Assembly: GCA_030617085.1 (NCBI GenBank)
Contig: JAUWWB010000046.1
Location: forward strand, 1 to 7,924
Direction: 5' to 3'
Length of the DNA stretch: 7,924 nt
Source: Candidatus Omnitrophota bacterium
GTDB taxonomy: Bacteria > Omnitrophota > Gorgyraeia > Tantalellales > Tantalellaceae
Each line of letters opens with the position of its first letter. The first letter of the stretch is position 1. Shown piece after piece: positions 1 through 5,644 of the stretch. Made by a program: the position numbers and the translations under genes. Under the pieces are notes generated by a model that did not search any database, was not told the origin of the DNA, and saw only the letters and a list, made by a program, of their open reading frames with translations.

Positions 1-265
1 CAAGTTTGTTCGCGGCCCTGCCGACGGCTTTCAAGGTCATGGAAGCGACAGAAAAGGGTATAAGGGCGCCGATAACGAGGCCCGCCACCGGCAGGGGCTT
101 TATCAGGTCGATCCCTTTTCGCCGCGTTCCAGAAGGTCACGGGGCTCAAAGCGATCGACCTGATAAAGCCCCTGCCGGTGGCGGGCCTCTTTATCGGCGC
201 CCTTATACCCTTTTCTGTCGCTTCCATGACCTTGAAAGCCGTCGGCAGGGCCGCGAACAAACTTG
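1..265. repeat. 113-bp inverted repeat with 39-bp loop at window edge
   Basis: Positions 1-113 are the reverse complement of 153-265, with one mismatch (C at 76 against T at 190, where A would pair). The loop is 114-152. The right arm is genuine hppA coding sequence that continues in frame to 735. The left arm breaks that gene: in the hppA frame it hits a TAA at 61-63. An internal inverted duplication of a conserved membrane enzyme at the extreme edge of a sequence is typical of a chimeric or fold-back assembly end. The one mismatch changes a Phe codon (TTT) to what would be Val (GTT) in the copied arm, which suggests strain variation rather than pure copying. A real inverted duplication that inactivates hppA is the less likely alternative. 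Confidence 0.95.
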
Positions 266-735
266 TCCTGGAGATCCGCCGCCAGTTCCGGGAGATCACG
301 GGGCTCATGGAAGGAACGGCTAAACCGGACACCCAGAGATGCATAGATATCGCCACGAAAAGCGCCCTCAAAGAGATGATACTTCCCGGCGTCGTGGCGA
401 TCGTAAGCCCCTTCCTCGTGGGCATCATCCTCGGCGTGGAAGCCCTCGGCGGCTTTCTGGCAGGCGCTACCGTATGCGGGGTGCTCCTCGGCATAATGAT
501 GGCGAACGGCGGCGGCGCCTGGGATAACGCGAAAAAATGGATCGAAGAGGGAAACCTCGGCGGCAAGGGAACGGCAACGCATCAGGCCGCCGTCGTCGGC
601 GACACAGTCGGGGACCCCTTCAAGGACACCGCGGGACCGACCATGAACATCCTGATAAAGCTGATGGGCATAGTATCACTCGTCTTCGGCGCGCTGTTCG
701 TGTCGCTCCATGAACGGTTCGTTGGGTTATTCTAA
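115..735 (+). CDS. hppA: Membrane-bound ion-translocating pyrophosphatase, C-terminal part (5' end missing)
   Basis: This enzyme hydrolyses pyrophosphate in the cytoplasm and pumps H+ and/or Na+ across the inner membrane. Only about the last 206 residues are present; the family is usually 650-800 residues. Homology starts near 115 with LFAAF, which fits the family stretch just after the GKGFAIGSAALTALA region. Next come the [11 protein letters not shown] membrane segment and the KAVGRAAN motif, then a hydrophobic stretch (about 395-510). Near the C-terminus are the substrate-site motifs GGAWDNAKK and [16 protein letters not shown], where Asp and Lys residues bind Mg-pyrophosphate, and then NILIKLM and a last membrane helix. 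The residues deciding K+ dependence (the GNTTxA region) lie upstream and are lost, so the subclass cannot be called. The GTG at 178 is an internal Val, not a start. The gene is interrupted on its 5' side by the inverted repeat at 1-265. It converges on the Nudix gene. Confidence 0.93.
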   Translation, partial: LFAAFQKVTGLKAIDLIKPLPVAGLFIGALIPFSVASMTLKAVGRAANKLVLEIRRQFREITGLMEGTAKPDTQRCIDIATKSALKEMILPGVVAIVSPFLVGIILGVEALGGFLAGATVCGVLLGIMMANGGGAWDNAKKWIEEGNLGGKGTATHQAAVVGDTVGDPFKDTAGPTMNILIKLMGIVSLVFGALFVSLHERFVGLF

Positions 736-737
736 AT

Positions 738-774
738 GCAGATTAACGTGGATCTAACGCGGATGGTCGCGGAT
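738..774. repeat. Short CGCGGAT-type reiterated intergenic repeat
   Basis: The 40-bp gap between the convergent hppA and Nudix genes contains the word CGTGGAT/CGCGGAT three times (747-753, 758-764, 768-774), at 11- and 10-base steps, after GCAGATTAA. From memory, similar strings mixing ACGCGGAT and GCAGATTAACG are scattered in gaps of many metagenome-derived genomes. No hairpin with a T-run is present, so it does not look like an intrinsic terminator. The 10-mer CTAACGCGGA (754-763) recurs in opposite orientation at 1302-1311, in the gap between the suhB-like and Nudix genes. Confidence 0.5.
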
Positions 775-775
775 A

Positions 776-1285
776 TCATAATATGCCCGCGAAGCTCAGT
801 GCGGCGATGGTTTTGGAATCGGTTATTTTTCCGTTTTTGAACAATTTGCGGATCTCGGATTTGCTTAGCAGTTTGACCCTTATCAGTTCGTCTTCTTCCC
901 TTTGCGCTTTTTTCATGCCTTCGCATTCGGCTTTAAATATGTATATTTTCTCGTTGCAGAAGCCGGGCGTCGTGTATATGAGGCCTATCCTCTTGAGGCC
1001 TTTTACGCCGTATCCGGTCTCTTCCGCCACTTCCCTTTTCGCGCACGCGTAAGGCGTCTCCCCGGCCTCGAGCGTGCCGGCCGGCAATTCCCATATATAT
1101 TTTCCTATCACGGCCCTGAACTGCCGGATGAAGACTATCCTGCCCTTTATAAAAGGGATGACAAGCGCCGCCCCGGGATGCTCGATCTCCTCAAAATACG
1201 CCTCCCGCCCGTCCGGAAGGGTCTTCGTGCCCTTGAAGACATTAAGCAGACGCCCACCGAAAACCTTTTCCCGTCCGGATCGCAT
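776..1285 (-). CDS. Nudix hydrolase, ADP-ribose pyrophosphatase type
   Basis: 169 residues. It is predicted to cleave ADP-ribose (possibly other nucleoside diphosphate sugars) to AMP and ribose 5-phosphate in the cytoplasm. The Nudix box is complete at residues 70-92: G, five residues, E76, seven residues, then REVAEETGY, giving the metal-binding Glu set. ELPAG just before the box and GKITDSKTIAAL near residues 152-163 are typical of the ADP-ribose pyrophosphatase subfamily. I chose the ATG at 1283-1285 because a strong AGGAGG (1293-1298) lies 7 bases upstream. The frame stays open to 1540, but that extension only shadows the upstream gene and is Arg-rich nonsense. It is the last gene of the minus-strand run, 50 bp after the suhB-like gene, and stops 40 bp from the convergent hppA stop. 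The exact substrate is inferred from family resemblance. Confidence 0.93.
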   Translation of the reverse strand: MRSGREKVFGGRLLNVFKGTKTLPDGREAYFEEIEHPGAALVIPFIKGRIVFIRQFRAVIGKYIWELPAGTLEAGETPYACAKREVAEETGYGVKGLKRIGLIYTTPGFCNEKIYIFKAECEGMKKAQREEDELIRVKLLSKSEIRKLFKNGKITDSKTIAALSFAGIL

Positions 1286-1335
1286 TTCCGCCCCTCCTTT
1301 GTCCGCGTTAGCCAAGGTCAGCTCACCCCACCGCC

Positions 1336-2115
1336 TTAACTTCCGAGCAAAGTCAGCATCTCTTTGTGTATTTTTCCGTTTGTCGCTACGATCTCTTTTT
1401 CGTGGATGTCGAAGGGCTTTCCGTTTAGCAGCGCCACGGTTCCGCCGGCCTCTTTGACGATGAGCTGGCCCGCGGCGGTGTCCCACGGGTTGAGGTCGAA
1501 TTCCCAGAAGCCGTCGAACCTTCCGCACGCGACGTAACACAGGTCGAGCGCCGCCGAGCCGGGGCGCCTTACCGCCTGCGCTTTTTCCATCATTACCTTA
1601 AAATACTTAATGTTGGCGAGCTTCCCTTCGATGTTATAGGCAAACCCCGTGGCGAGGAGGGAGTCACGGACTTTTTCCATGTCGGAGACGTTTATCGGCC
1701 TTCCATTCAGGAACGCCCCCTTCCCTTCCTCCGCGGTAAACAGCTCATCCCGCGACGGGTCATATACGACGGCGACCTTGACCGAACCGCCGGAGACCAC
1801 TCCGATGGATACGCAAAAAACCGGGAAGGCATGGGCGTAATTCGTTGTTCCGTCAAGCGGATCGACGATCCACCTGAAGGGGCCTCCGGTGACTTCTTCC
1901 CCGCTTTCTTCCGCCAGTATCGAATGGGAAGGAAACTCCTTTTTTATCCTGTCAATGATGCCCTTTTCGCACTTTTTATCCACATCCGTGACAAGGTTGG
2001 TAAAACCGCCCTTGTGCGATATCTCGACCAAGTTCCCCATGCGGTTGAGCGCGTACGTCCCGGCTTCCCGCGCCGCATCTATCGCGACCTCTTTGATCCT
2101 TTCCAACTCTTTCAT
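1336..2115 (-). CDS. suhB: Inositol monophosphatase family protein (SuhB-like)
   Basis: 259 residues, the normal length for a Mg2+-dependent inositol monophosphatase-type phosphatase; other members use fructose-1,6-bisphosphate or nucleotide phosphates. All hallmark motifs are visible: LAEESGEE (Glu 69-70), WIVDPLDGTTNYAH (Asp85 and Asp88, metal site), the second family signature with Asp212 in NPWDTAAG, and LVTDVDKK near residues 41-48. I place the start at the ATG 2113-2115, preceded by GAGG (2121-2124) with 5-base spacing. A GTG two codons earlier (2119-2121) is in frame but overlaps that ribosome-binding site. It follows the DNA glycosylase gene by 25 bp and precedes the Nudix gene, so it is probably co-transcribed. 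The suhB symbol is by family; the true substrate (inositol phosphate or another sugar phosphate) cannot be read from sequence. Confidence 0.94.
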   Translation of the reverse strand: MKELERIKEVAIDAAREAGTYALNRMGNLVEISHKGGFTNLVTDVDKKCEKGIIDRIKKEFPSHSILAEESGEEVTGGPFRWIVDPLDGTTNYAHAFPVFCVSIGVVSGGSVKVAVVYDPSRDELFTAEEGKGAFLNGRPINVSDMEKVRDSLLATGFAYNIEGKLANIKYFKVMMEKAQAVRRPGSAALDLCYVACGRFDGFWEFDLNPWDTAAGQLIVKEAGGTVALLNGKPFDIHEKEIVATNGKIHKEMLTLLGS

Positions 2116-2140
2116 CTTCACCTCTTTTTTTCGTGGCCCC

Positions 2141-2788
2141 TCACTTGATCCCCCTCAGCGGGCACTCGTCGCACAGCGGCGCTTTTTTTGCGCAAAACCG
2201 CTTGGCAGTCTCTACCAGGAGCGCGTGGAACTGGTTCAGGGCCTTCGTATCCGTGGGGAAGCACCCGCGCGCGAGAGATTGGACCTCTTCATACGAAGCG
2301 TTTTCACACGTAAGGGCGTGGCGGAAAAATATGCGCTTCGTATAAGCGTCCACCACGAATACGGGCTTATCCAGCGCGTACAGCAGGATGGAATCGGCCG
2401 TCTCCGGGCCGACCCCTTTTACCGCCAGGAGCTTTTCCCTGAGCTTTGCGGTATCCCGGGACTTTAAGCGGGACAGCTTCCCCCCGCACTCGGCCATTAC
2501 AAAACGGCTGATCTCTTTCAGGCGCCGGGCTTTCATGCGGTAGTACCCGGACGAGCGTATAAGACGCGAAAGGCGCGCGGTATCCATGCCGGCTATTTTA
2601 GCGGGGCGCAGGAGCCCTTTTTTTCTCAGCCCGGCTATCGCTTTCTCGACATTCGCCCAAGAGGTGTTCTGCGTCAATATAGCGCCGACGATCACCTCAA
2701 ACCCCGTTTCAGCCGGCCACCACCCCAGGTCTCCGAAATACTCCTCGAGTAGATCGTATATTTTTTTGATCTTCGCGGCGGGTGTCAT
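2141..2788 (-). CDS. HhH-GPD DNA glycosylase, endonuclease III / MagIII-like
   Basis: 215 residues. This is a base-excision repair glycosylase of the helix-hairpin-helix GPD superfamily. ILTQNTSWANVEKAI (residues 37-51) and the hairpin GVGPETADSILLYAL (125-139) followed by VVDAYTKR (145-152) give the fold and the catalytic Asp147. The Lys that makes endonuclease III a lyase (K120 in E. coli) is replaced by Glu129, as in 3-methyladenine glycosylases of MagIII type. It is therefore probably a monofunctional glycosylase for alkylated or other damaged bases. The C-terminus has Cys199, Cys206 and Cys209 with the C-x6-C-x2-C spacing of the [4Fe-4S] loop, but the fourth Cys position is Lys215, the last residue. 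The ATG overlaps the stop of the upstream M48 gene by ATGA, suggesting translational coupling. The substrate is inferred. Confidence 0.9.
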   Translation of the reverse strand: MTPAAKIKKIYDLLEEYFGDLGWWPAETGFEVIVGAILTQNTSWANVEKAIAGLRKKGLLRPAKIAGMDTARLSRLIRSSGYYRMKARRLKEISRFVMAECGGKLSRLKSRDTAKLREKLLAVKGVGPETADSILLYALDKPVFVVDAYTKRIFFRHALTCENASYEEVQSLARGCFPTDTKALNQFHALLVETAKRFCAKKAPLCDECPLRGIK

Positions 2789-3945
2789 TCCGTGCCCCTC
2801 TCCCGATAACCCTCGGCCATGCGGATCCTTTCTTCTATCGGGGGGTGGTCGTACAGGAATATCTTTTTCACGCGCGAGGGGACCGTTTCGGCGAGGTTCA
2901 CCGAAGCCAGCTTCTTCATCGCCGAAATGAACTCCCGCGGCTCGCCCGTAAGATCCAGGGCGTACCTGTCCGCCTGTCGCTCAAGCTTCCGCGAAAAAAA
3001 GTTCTGAAGCGGAAGCATGGCCATGCCGAATACGGCCATGAGGAACGCGTATGCCGGAAGGAGATAAAAGTCGGCAAGTCCCGAGGCCCCCGTCAGGACC
3101 ACGAGCTTTTTCGCGACAAGCGAAAGGAGAAAAAAACCGGCCGCGGTCAAGACGGCCGAAAACGCGAGGAGCTGCCAGGTGTGCATGTATTTCAAGTGGG
3201 CGAACTCATGGGCGACGACCGAGGTCACTTCCGGCGTGGTGAACTCTTCGGTCAACGTATCGGCCAGAATGACCTTGCGCGTCTTGCCGAGGCCGACCAG
3301 CGCGGCGTTCGCCTTTGCGGTCCTGCGGCTCAGGTCGATCCGGCAGACATCCACCAGGCGCACTCCCGCCTTATCCGCCAGCGCTCCCAGGGTCTCCCGC
3401 AGGAGGCGGTCTTCTATCGGAAGATATTTAAAAAACAGCGGTATGACGAGCACCGGCAGGAGCCGGGTCAGCACTATCGTGAAAAAGATCCACGCACCCG
3501 CACAAACAGCCCACCACGCCAGCGGGAAATTCCGCAAGATCAGGTAAAACACCTCGATACAGCCTACGGATAGGACCAGGAAAATAATCGTGGATTTGGC
3601 TTCGTCGGCAAGCCAGCCCCCGAAGCTCTGTTTCGACAGCCCGAAACGCCGCTCCACGAAAAAGGAGCTGAAAAGGTGAAGCGGGAAGGACGCGGCGCAC
3701 ATGAAAGCGAGGAATACGCAGGAAAAGACACCGCAGGCGGCGTAAAAGTTGGAATGCACGCTGAAGGCCAGGCTCGAAGCGGGACGCGACAGGAAAAGCT
3801 GGAACGCCGCAAGCGCGAGGACCGTAAGGGCAAGATCCGCAAGGAAGACTCGTGTCTTCACCGCGGAATACCTCTTTGACCTTTCCGGAGAGTATCCCGC
3901 GCGGGCGCCCTCCCCGCCGGCGCCGCTTTCGCCTTTCTCCAGCAT
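2785..3945 (-). CDS. M48 family membrane metalloprotease (Ste24/CAAX-protease-like)
   Basis: 386 residues, an integral membrane zinc endopeptidase. The zinc motif HEFAH is at residues 246-250. The third ligand is Glu322 in SRKLERQAD, the SRxxExxAD pattern of the Ste24/HtpX clan. A conserved C-terminal DHPPIEERI lies at 366-374. Hydrophobic segments fall at about 33-52, 66-92, 118-136, 143-172, 257-277 and 293-313, so the active site probably faces the cytoplasm. Length and N-terminal membrane architecture match Ste24-type proteins more than the shorter HtpX. The first 30 residues are Gly/Glu/Arg-rich and look disordered. A GAGGGG (3953-3958) sits 7 bases before the ATG. It starts 15 bp after the Lys-rich gene and overlaps the glycosylase start by 4 bp. 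A likely role is membrane-protein quality control; prenyl-CAAX processing is unlikely in a bacterium. Confidence 0.93.
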   Translation of the reverse strand: MLEKGESGAGGEGARAGYSPERSKRYSAVKTRVFLADLALTVLALAAFQLFLSRPASSLAFSVHSNFYAACGVFSCVFLAFMCAASFPLHLFSSFFVERRFGLSKQSFGGWLADEAKSTIIFLVLSVGCIEVFYLILRNFPLAWWAVCAGAWIFFTIVLTRLLPVLVIPLFFKYLPIEDRLLRETLGALADKAGVRLVDVCRIDLSRRTAKANAALVGLGKTRKVILADTLTEEFTTPEVTSVVAHEFAHLKYMHTWQLLAFSAVLTAAGFFLLSLVAKKLVVLTGASGLADFYLLPAYAFLMAVFGMAMLPLQNFFSRKLERQADRYALDLTGEPREFISAMKKLASVNLAETVPSRVKKIFLYDHPPIEERIRMAEGYRERGTE

Positions 3946-3960
3946 GCCGTGACCCCTCGT

Positions 3961-4314
3961 TTATTTTTTCTTCGCGCCCTTTTTCTTTTTGGCGGCCTTG
4001 CCGATGTGCGATAACTTCTTCTTTATCTTTTCGCCTTCGGAATCTATCTTTGTAAGGCGTTTTTTATATTTTTCCAGGCTGGAGATATCAAGCTCTCCCT
4101 TGTCGAGCTTCCCGGCAACGTACTTGCCGAGCTCATGGTAAAGCTTCTCCTTCTGCAGGTTCTTCATCTGTATTTCCATGTGACCCTGCGCGATCTTGTA
4201 CATCTTGACAATATCCTTTTCGGCGGTCTTCACCACTTTCGCCAGCTGTTCCCCGGTCTTCTTCACCACCGGCTGATATTTCTTCACCATCTGATCAAAA
4301 TCAATTTTTTTCAT
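3961..4314 (-). CDS. Lys-rich, helical hypothetical protein
   Basis: 117 residues, family not recognised. Lysine makes up 33 of 117 residues, and the tail from about residue 106 is almost pure Lys/Ala/Gly (KAAKKKKGAKKK). The rest has the heptad-like pattern and absence of Pro (one only, residue 15) expected of long amphipathic or coiled-coil helices, with acidic residues interspersed. No signal peptide or membrane segment is present, so it is presumably cytoplasmic. The basic tail resembles those of bacterial histone-like or nucleic-acid-binding proteins, but that is only compositional. A purine-rich site (GGGGGGAG) lies just upstream of the ATG. It follows an AT-rich 97-bp gap after lpxA and sits 15 bp before the M48 protease gene, so it may begin a sub-operon. 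Confidence 0.75.
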   Translation of the reverse strand: MKKIDFDQMVKKYQPVVKKTGEQLAKVVKTAEKDIVKMYKIAQGHMEIQMKNLQKEKLYHELGKYVAGKLDKGELDISSLEKYKKRLTKIDSEGEKIKKKLSHIGKAAKKKKGAKKK

Positions 4315-4337
4315 CGCTCCCCCCCTTTTTTTGTAAT

Positions 4338-4380
4338 ATCAAAAATCAAAAATCAAAATGCAAAATGACAAATCAAAATT
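4338..4380. repeat. AT-rich heptanucleotide array (ATCAAAA units)
   Basis: In the 97-bp gap between lpxA and the Lys-rich gene, ATCAAAA occurs three times head to tail (4338-4358). Degenerate units TGCAAAA and TGACAAA (4359-4372) and TCAAAAT (4373-4379) follow. The period is 7 bases. Next to it are TTTAAA...TTTAAA (4379-4395) and the palindrome ATAACGTTAT (4401-4410). The array encodes nothing on either strand. Confidence 0.8.
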
Positions 4381-4411
4381 TAAAAAGCGTTTAAAACTTC
4401 ATAACGTTATA

Positions 4412-5203
4412 TCAAAAGAACTCCTCCTTGCTGAATCTTGCCTTGCAAATCCCTCTTTTGGAGGATTCTATGAAAGAGACAAGCCTGGAGACCTCATCCG
4501 ACTTCAGGGAATCTTTTATCCCGGCGAGGGCTTCGGCCGTGGTCGCGCCCGAGAGGAACAGCATCTTGTACGCCTCTTTTATCTCCCTTATCGCCTCCCG
4601 GCTGAAGCCGGCGCGCCTTAGGCCCACAAGGTTGATCCCCCTTATCACCGACGGTCCCCTTACCAACATGTAAGGAGGGACGTCCTTGTTCACACCGCTA
4701 AAGCCCCCTATCATCGCGTAGCGCCCCACGCGGCAGAACTGGTGAAAGACCACGTTACCGGATACGAAGGCCCCCTCTTCGACCTCCACGTACCCCGCGA
4801 GTAAAGCGCCGTTGGCGATGATGACGTTATCCTCTATGACGCAGTTATGACCGACGTGCGCCTGGACCATCAGGAAGTTGTTATCGCCTATGACGGTCGC
4901 CGAGCCCTCCGGGGTGCCGCGGTGGACAGTGACGTATTCCCGGATGACGTTGTTCCTGCCGATCCTCGTGAAGGTTTCCGCGCCTTTATACGCGTGGTCC
5001 TGCGGCTCGTTACCGATGACGGCTCCCGTATGGATGACCGTCCCTTCCCCTATCTCGGTTCCCTTGAATATGTAGGCATTTGCCATCACCCTGACGCCGG
5101 AGGCGACGCGCACCCCTCGTTCCACTATCACCCCGGGACCGATGTCGGCTGATGGGTCTATCTCCGCGGAACTGTCGATTATAGCCGTCTTATGTATTCC
5201 CAT
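4412..5203 (-). CDS. lpxA: Acyl-[ACP]--UDP-N-acetylglucosamine O-acyltransferase
   Basis: 263 residues, full length. It catalyses the first step of lipid A synthesis, moving an R-3-hydroxyacyl chain from ACP to the 3-position of UDP-GlcNAc in the cytoplasm. The N-terminal two thirds are left-handed beta-helix hexapeptide repeats (IDPSADIGPG, and so on), followed by the helical tail starting GFSREAIREIKEAYK. Catalytic His119 lies in QAHVGHNC (E. coli His125), with His116 (E. coli His122), Asp69 in EPQDHAYKG (Asp74) and His154 in FHQFC (His160). Tyr138 replaces E. coli His144. Gly167 occupies the acyl-chain ruler position (E. coli Gly173), which fits a longer hydroxyacyl chain. The ATG directly abuts the stop of the HAMP gene (TAA|ATG), with AGGAG upstream. 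The usual lpxD, fabZ and lpxB neighbours are absent here. Confidence 0.94.
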   Translation of the reverse strand: MGIHKTAIIDSSAEIDPSADIGPGVIVERGVRVASGVRVMANAYIFKGTEIGEGTVIHTGAVIGNEPQDHAYKGAETFTRIGRNNVIREYVTVHRGTPEGSATVIGDNNFLMVQAHVGHNCVIEDNVIIANGALLAGYVEVEEGAFVSGNVVFHQFCRVGRYAMIGGFSGVNKDVPPYMLVRGPSVIRGINLVGLRRAGFSREAIREIKEAYKMLFLSGATTAEALAGIKDSLKSDEVSRLVSFIESSKRGICKARFSKEEFF

Positions 5204-5620
5204 TTATCCCTGGCTCCTGCCTTTCTCAAGCTTATCGACGAGGTCGTTTATCACATCCGCTATCGGGCTCAGGTCATGGTCCTTATTGATCTGAAGCCGC
5301 ACGCTGTAATCTCCCTCATCGATCCTCTGTATATCCTCTTCGAGACGCTCCAGCGGCGCGACGAACCTGTAGGACAGGATAACGGCCCACGTGAGCAGCA
5401 CGACGAAAACGACCGGCAGGCCCGTGAGAAGGATAAAGTTTATCCTCTCGATGACCGGAAGAAGGTCCCTCGCGATAACGTCCGGGAAAACAAGCCGTTC
5501 CGCCATAACGTTAAGGATCAGGTAATAGAGACACCCGCCTACAAACACCGTGGGGATCACCATCGAAAGGATAATTACGAACAGATAGCGCCTCTGTAAT
5601 GTTCTGTTTAAGTATCTGAT
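5204..5620 (-). CDS. Two-TM protein ending in a HAMP domain, no output domain; probable AUC start
   Basis: About 138 residues if started at ATC 5618-5620, or 119 from the first ATG at 5561-5563. The first transmembrane helix (FVIILSMVIPTVFVGGCLYYLIL) would be partly cut by the ATG start, and a positively charged lead-in, IRYLNRTLQRRY, precedes it. After a short loop comes a second helix (about residues 63-84, ILLTGLPVVFVVLLTWAVIL), then a HAMP domain: PLERLEEDIQRIDEGDYSVRL and ADVINDLVDKL. There is no kinase, cyclase or chemotaxis domain after it. No ATG, GTG or TTG occurs between the upstream stop (5645-5647) and 5563, but AAAGGAG (5626-5632) lies 5 bases before an in-frame ATC, while the ATG has no ribosome-binding site. 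Its stop abuts the lpxA ATG, implying coupled translation. Its role may be envelope sensing or scaffolding, which is inference. Confidence 0.8.
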   Translation of the reverse strand: MRYLNRTLQRRYLFVIILSMVIPTVFVGGCLYYLILNVMAERLVFPDVIARDLLPVIERINFILLTGLPVVFVVLLTWAVILSYRFVAPLERLEEDIQRIDEGDYSVRLQINKDHDLSPIADVINDLVDKLEKGRSQG

Positions 5621-5625
5621 AGCCG

Positions 5626-5632
5626 CTCCTTT
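5626..5632 (-). promoter_or_regulatory. Shine-Dalgarno AAAGGAG pointing to an ATC start
   Basis: On the minus strand AAAGGAG is followed by five bases (CGGCT) and then ATC in the frame of the HAMP protein. It is the only good ribosome-binding site between the DUF3047 stop (5645-5647) and the first ATG (5561-5563), and it lies about 60 bases from that ATG, too far to serve it. Confidence 0.65.
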
Positions 5633-5644
5633 CGTTATCCGTTG

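Noticed and set aside
178..180. GTG as start of the pyrophosphatase
   Set aside because: It is an internal Val; recognisable family sequence continues upstream to about 115.
103..582. Antisense open frame opposite hppA and other long opposite-strand frames (for example 2782-3573, 5642-6418)
   Set aside because: They are shadows of well-supported genes on the other strand, with low-complexity Arg/Pro-rich translations and no family resemblance.
1286..1540. Upstream extension of the Nudix reading frame (85 extra residues)
   Set aside because: It is Arg-rich, overlaps the suhB-like coding sequence, and the ATG at 1285 has a near-perfect ribosome-binding site and starts the conserved domain.
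2119..2121. GTG start for the suhB-like gene
   Set aside because: It overlaps the GAGGTG ribosome-binding site that serves the ATG two codons downstream.
4379..4395. TTTAAA-AAGCG-TTTAAA hairpin as an lpxA terminator
   Set aside because: The stem is six A/T pairs only and is not followed by a clear T-run after a GC stem, so it is too weak to call.
4315..4411. Promoter for the Lys-rich gene in the AT-rich gap
   Set aside because: TTGATT and TATTAC-like words occur, but the repeated AT-rich units produce them by chance and no properly spaced pair stands out.
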